Source: Atherinomorus stipes
Lineage: Eukaryota; Chordata; Actinopteri; Atheriniformes; Atherinidae
Reading direction: 5' to 3'
DNA length: 64,000 nt
Assembly (NCBI GenBank): GCA_023101725.1
Contig: JALJCO010012849.1
Span: 1,240,001 to 1,304,000, forward strand
Shown: in pieces, positions 59,238 to 64,000 of the stretch
Numbering within the stretch: position 1 is the first letter of the stretch
Layout: the number at the start of each line of letters is the position of its first letter
The notes under the pieces: model-generated
Database searches by the model: none
Told to the model about the DNA's origin: nothing
Seen by the model: the letters and a program-made list of their open reading frames with translations, nothing else
Translations under genes and position numbers: made by a program

Positions 59238-60350
59238 CCCCTAGAGCCTGCCCCCCTGCGGTCACCATAAGCCAGTTAAAACCCACCCTGCGTGTCCAGT
59301 AGGCGGGCAGATGAAAGCAATTGCTGTTGCCGGCCCAGCTCTGAAAGCTGGAGGACAAAGATGGTTGCGTGTTCTGATTAGAACAAGAAGTTTTTCTTAT
59401 TTCAACGGAAAAGTTTCTGACTTTAATGTGAGCCCCCCCAGTGAGGACAGAAACTCCATCATCGCTGGAGTTTAAGGGGAAACTGAATATTTAAAGAAAT
59501 GAAGAAATGGCAAGAGACATACGGTTTATCAGAACTTTTTTTGCATCTTTGACCTTATGGGTTATTTTTCTTACCAGTTCAGGATGGTGTTTACAGTTGG
59601 AAGCAATTGTGGCTTAGAGAGCTTTCATGTTGCCCCTGATTCAGCCAGAGAACGTGTTTCACTTTATTATCCCATCAATAGAAAAAAAACCAAACATTTT
59701 GAGGCCTGGTAGATTAAGATGAAAAGTCCCACTTCTTAATTTGGTACAGTTTTATTGAATTTGGTTTTGGCATTTCAATTTTAAGAATTTCTCACTAAAG
59801 AAGATCTAAAACATATGAAGGCACTTAAATTTATTAAGACAGTAGGGAAATGGGATGCAAAACTAGTAGAGATGGTTTTTGAGTTTTTCTGGCAGTCGTG
59901 GACCTTAAATCTGCCTCAGTTTTCCTGCAGATCAGTTTTCTGAGCTGATTATCAGCATTGAGTACTGAGTAGATTAAATGGATGCGATGAAATGAGGGTT
60001 TTTTTTTTTTTTTTTTTTTGGACTAAGTTTTCATATGATTTTTCTTGGCGTGATTGATTTAGAAGAGAACTAATAAAGATGCATTTTGGAGTAAAACCTT
60101 GTCATATTCTACTCTGAAATTTCACTGTATCAACACAGGTCCAGTACATGAACGGTAGTAGTGTGACGCAGAGGCGGGCTGCCGTACTATGGGTACAATG
60201 ACGTGTTGCCATGTGCTGCTATCTTGAGCCTCCATCATAAGTGCCTCTGCCTTACAAGGCATTCAGGACAAACTCCCACCTGTTTGAGACCATGCTTGGA
60301 TTTCCATGGCAGAAATGTGGATCGATATTTCCTGTTAAGTTCCTACATCA

Positions 60351-60356
60351 AATAAA
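60351..60356 (+). terminator. polr3e polyadenylation signal (one of several)
   Basis: AATAAA at 60351-60356, with alternatives at 60072-60077 and 60388-60393. The 3' UTR from 59238 would be 0.8-1.1 kb. A T-run at 59999-60019 lies within it. Confidence 0.5.
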
Positions 60357-60399
60357 AACTGTAATTTAATTGGTTTATTATATGCTCAATAAACACTGA

Positions 60400-61916
60400 A
60401 GTGTCAACATGTCTGAAGTGTTAATACAGAGCTCATTTTGGATTTAAAAAATGTCAGAATGAGTTGAGCTGACCACTAAATCTGAAGGTGCTTCATGTGG
60501 AGATTTTTTTGTTTTGTTCAAACAACTTTGGATTACGCTTGTATGCATCTGACTCAGAGTAGAAATTCTTTAGTTTTCAGTGCCATTTTAAGGCCAACAT
60601 GGATTTAGTATGACGGCATGCATGGAGTCACTGGTAGTAACTGAAAATAAGTTTTACTTGGCAAAAAACTCCAAACCCAACCACAGTGTCAGTTTGCTTC
60701 ATATTTTATGGCTCAGAACAGTAACATCAAATGTGAAAACATACAGAGTGCAGATTATTAAGATCTACAGTGTGATTTAAAGAGCATGCTTAATTCAAAT
60801 ATCCAGCAGACATACGAAGTGTCCGAGCAGCAAAAATAATGCCTGGTGCATTTCTAAAGTGCATCTATATGTGATGTTACAAACATCTTGCGCACAATCT
60901 TTAAGCTTAAAAAGGACAAACGGGCGACAAAGGCGACGCAGCTGCTGCAGAGAAGCTTCCACTGACACAGTCCATCAGATTTTACAGGTCACACAAATAC
61001 ACATTTAGGTAAACATCCGGTCAGCATTCACAACCAGTAAATCTTCCATTCAATAATCAAGCTTAATTTCAGAAAACGATATGTTAACAGTCTTAAAAAA
61101 AAAAACCTAACATATCCAAGCACCTTGTGATAACTTCTTCACCAAAACATCAATGCATACTAGATTGGTCAACCATATATTGGCTGATCTTATAGGCGCA
61201 GGCAAAGCTAACATCAAGAAATTTTTTTTAAATATATGCTTGCAAACAGATGCAGTGCATTTATCTCATGGGCTTCCCTTAATTTTCTAGCAAGTTTCCT
61301 GAAGGAGACATTTATTTACAATTGGCAAGAATCACCTAAAAATCCCATCTTTTTTTTTTTTTTTTTTAGCTACCTGGAAGCAACTTTATTGCTTTGTTTT
61401 CCTCTTGCTGCATCATTTTCAGTGGAAAGTTAGAAAACCCCCCAGAGTACACAACCTGCTCTGACACTGTGTATTAGATGGGATTTATAGCAAAAGGTGG
61501 AGACATACTGAAAAAAGAGAATATTGGGCCCATATTCACCAAGTGGATGCAAAGAGAACTTCGAATTATCCTAAAAAAATACAAATGAGTTAGAGGAATT
61601 AAAACAAATCACCAATGTACCACTTTCCTTCTAGAAAATTATGGGACCCTTAAGATAAAGCGCTGCCGGTTTATGAAAGGATGAGGGATTATTCCCCAGA
61701 AAGGTTTCCACAGGAGGTTGGTTGTGATCATTGCTGAGTAAAGTGAGGTAGAGTGATTGTACAGTAGAGATGTTAGGCACTGGTGTTTCTGTGCAAAGTA
61801 AGCCACATCTGTGACATGAGCTGGTGTTTAGCCCTCTCTTGTTCCTGCATCACCCTCATCTCTTAGCTTGTTTTTGTGGCAATCACCATATCTGGGCAAA
61901 TAACTAAAGAAAGGAA
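60400..61916. other. Convergent intergenic region and cdr2 3' UTR
   Basis: polr3e (+) and cdr2 (-) end toward each other. TTTATT on + at 61385-61390 and 61310-61315 is AATAAA on the minus strand and could end the cdr2 mRNA. A T-run is at 61351-61369. No other feature is seen. Confidence 0.5.
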
Positions 61917-62915
61917 CTAATCCAAAGCAGGTGGATCTTCACCAGCTAAGAGTCTCCCCCTGTTTTCAATCAGGTCTTCTTTGGTTTTCTGAATGCGGGA
62001 GAAGATTTCTATGAAAAGTTCTTTGTATTCTGGCTGGTGAAAGTCGTCCTCAAAGTCCTCCATGCCCGTCAGAGCAGGCTGAGCTGCAGCTGTCTGCACA
62101 GACTTGTGGCTCTGCCCGTCCTGCTCCTCTTCCTGCAGCCCCAGCTGGCAGCGCCTCAGCAGCTCTTCGTACTTCACCTGCAAGGCACTGTACTGGGCGT
62201 CGACCTCGTTGAGAAGCGAAATCCCACGATACTTCACCACCTCGGCTCGGCGGACGCAGGAGCACTCGTGGTCGTAGACTCTGTCAGGAGAGTCGGGAGC
62301 CTGCGTGGCTTTCATCAGGCGCTCGCTGGCCCAACGCTTCAGGACCGCACGGTTTTTGGCCATAGCCGGCTCTCCTTCGTTCTCCTCCTCCGGGTTGAGG
62401 AGCAGCGAGTGTGGTAGCAGGCCGTGGATGACGTCTGGCCTGATGGATCTGGAAGAGGACTCCGATTTCCAGAGCTGACGGAGCTCTTCAGCCTCGTGCT
62501 CAAGCTCAGACACTCTGGCCTGATGGAGACAGAATATCAATTTAGAAATTAGATGAGTTGTTAAAAAAAGAAAAAAAAGAAATAAAAGTGTTAACTTTTA
62601 TCACCATTAGACACGAGAATCTATAAGATGTCAAAACTGTCAATTTATCCTTAGACAAAAACAACCCCCCCAAAAAAACAAGCCCATCAGCATACCTGAC
62701 ATCCCTCCATCCCTGCCAGCTGTTGCTCCAGTGCAGCATTTTCTCTTGCCAGAAGCTCCGCCTCTCGCTCCGCCTCCTCCCTCCGAGCACGCTCAGTGGC
62801 AAACTGAGTTTGAAGTGCACGGAGGGACTGTCGAAGAGATGCCTGCTCTTCCTCGTGCCACGCCGATGCAGAGGAGTTAGGGTCGTCTGAACATTCATCA
62901 GGATCACAGTCGTAC
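61917..62915 (-). CDS. cdr2: Cerebellar degeneration-related protein 2, C-terminal exons (gene runs off the window)
   Basis: On the minus strand the exons are 62915-62696 (220 bp, entered in phase with one base completing a codon, then YDCDPDECSDD...) and 62519-61917 (603 bp, ending PPALD-stop). Together they give the last 273 codons. CDR2 is a cytoplasmic leucine-zipper coiled-coil protein known as an onconeural antigen. Visible: a Glu/Arg-rich heptad region (LRALQTQFATERARREEAER, LLARENAALEQQLAG, RVSELEHEAEELRQLW), the family block CVRRAEVVKYRGISLLNEVD then QYSALQVKYEELLRRCQ, and the C-terminal EYKELFIEIFSRIQKTKEDL. These match CDR2/CDR2L; position next to polr3e, as on human 16p12, favours cdr2 over cdr2l. 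N-terminal exons lie right of the window. Confidence 0.9.
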
Positions 62916-63837
62916 CTGTAAGAGACACAAAGGAGGTTCAACCTGATCTCACAGATATCCAGTAAGATAAAACATGTCTTTAACCCCAATATTGCCTGAA
63001 TTTACACATATTGAAACAAAGTACGGGGGGAAACACGACTGTAAAAAAGAAAATACAATTCACTATTAAATACTTAATTTCAATTTGTAAATTAAAAAAA
63101 AAGAATTATAAAAATACACAAAAGTGAATGAAAGGAAATAAGTAAATAAAATAAATCAGTGAGATAAAAAATTTAAATAAAAATAAACAATGCTTAGAAG
63201 TGTTATGCTCCGAATTGGTGACAACAGACATCAAGGGGTTAAAAACAAAAAGTAAAATAAATTTGCAGCTTTGTCTTGGTGGACACAAACGTCCCATTCA
63301 GTAGAGGTCTGATGTGACAAAAGAAGCCATCAGCTGTCCAAGTTCAGGTTTCGGACATAACATTGATGTCTTTTTTACTCTGTGCTCGGTTAGGCTTAGG
63401 CTAACTTTTTAAGGTTTAGGCTCGATGTGGGCACAAATCCTGATTTATCAATGCATCGCAATATTTCTCCGTGAAATTCAATATCAATTCAGCAAATCCT
63501 CTGAATCTATTCACCTCCTGACCTGTGGGAACGTTGTGCGTGTTATTTACGTTATATGGACGGAAGCCACATTAGATCATACAACAAAACGGCAACCATT
63601 TTTCATTTTCAGATGTTTTGCTGCTCAAAAATGTGAAGTCACATACTACATATGTTCACATGGCCATGAAAATAAATATTTAGAAATTGACTGTAGAGGT
63701 TCTACTAATTGAATTGACATCGGAGCATTTAAATAACTATTGAATCAAGCGAAACCCAAAGGATCAAAGTCAAACTGAATTGTGAGGTTCTTAACACCCA
63801 GCCCTAGCTTAGGCATTAAAATGACTTTAGCATATAC
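62916..63837 (-). other. cdr2 intron, part
   Basis: AT-rich intron sequence upstream of the 62915 exon, continuing to the window end. No exon of cdr2 or any other gene was recognised here. Confidence 0.55.
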
Positions 63838-64000
63838 TAGGGATGCACGATATAATTGGTATCGGCCTATATTGGCCTTAAAACTGAGTATCGGACATCG
63901 GCCACCCCACCAATATTTAACTGATCAGGTTGCTGTTGCTTAAGTCTTAAAAAAGATATATATATATATATACACATTTTATATATATATATATATATAT
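63838..64000. mobile_element. hAT-like MITE end plus (TA)n, cut by the window
   Basis: TAGGGATGCACGATATAATT begins the element. The next ~110 bases (GGCCTATATTGGCC, TTAAAACTGAGTATCGGACA, ATTTAACTGATCAGG) match the inverted right arm of the element at 28430-28578. A (TA)n tract starts at about 63955 and runs to the end. Confidence 0.7.

Noticed and set aside
62037..62417. 126-codon + strand frame across the cdr2 exon
   Set aside because: It is the antisense shadow of the cdr2 coding exon.
1..64000. Bacterial-type operons, CRISPR arrays, phage or toxin systems
   Set aside because: None seen; every supported gene is a spliced vertebrate gene.

Overview
This 64 kb window is vertebrate nuclear DNA, almost certainly from a ray-finned (teleost) fish. 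Genes are split by GT..AG introns. The encoded proteins match vertebrate SOCS3, threonine aldolase, eEF2 kinase, RNA polymerase III subunit RPC5 and CDR2. The non-coding DNA is full of fish-type repeats: Tc1 elements, hAT-like and mariner-like MITEs, an L1 tail and a Ty3/Gypsy element. No bacterial, phage or CRISPR feature was seen.

Layout from left to right: (1) socs3 on + (coding 1300-2070, with a non-coding first exon ending at 314); (2) about 12.5 kb without a gene, holding a cluster of STAT-type sites, several MITEs, a Tc1 remnant and an L1 ORF2 tail; (3) tha1 on + (16665-20762, 7 coding exons, 430 aa); (4) a ~490 bp inverted-repeat element and a tRNA-Leu(UAG) gene on -; (5) eef2k on + (24044-38492, 17 coding exons, 722 aa) with two extra in-frame candidate exons; (6) a tRNA-Leu(AAG) gene on +, directly before the polr3e promoter with two CACGTG boxes; (7) polr3e on + (41441-59237, 20 coding exons, 685 aa), whose introns carry a Tc1 element, a mariner MITE, a damaged Gypsy element (~48.3-53.54 kb) and two foldback elements; (8) the last two exons of cdr2 on -, tail to tail with polr3e. 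Exon boundaries were read by hand; reading phase closes across every coding exon given.

The order eef2k-polr3e-cdr2 is the human 16p12 order, whereas SOCS3 and the threonine aldolase pseudogene THA1P lie on human 17q25. The tha1/eef2k interval is therefore a junction between two ancestral blocks. The genes have unrelated jobs: cytokine feedback, threonine breakdown, translation-elongation control, Pol III transcription, and a coiled-coil protein. There is a loose link in that eef2k, polr3e and the two tRNA-Leu genes all serve protein synthesis.

I did not find a new multi-gene system. The points most worth checking are the STAT-site cluster 3' of socs3, a 22-codon candidate exon that would split the eEF2K calmodulin-binding segment, a 4-codon uORF overlapping the socs3 start codon, and two stretches (32.23-33.17 kb and 48.3-53.5 kb) whose sequence quality or integrity is doubtful.
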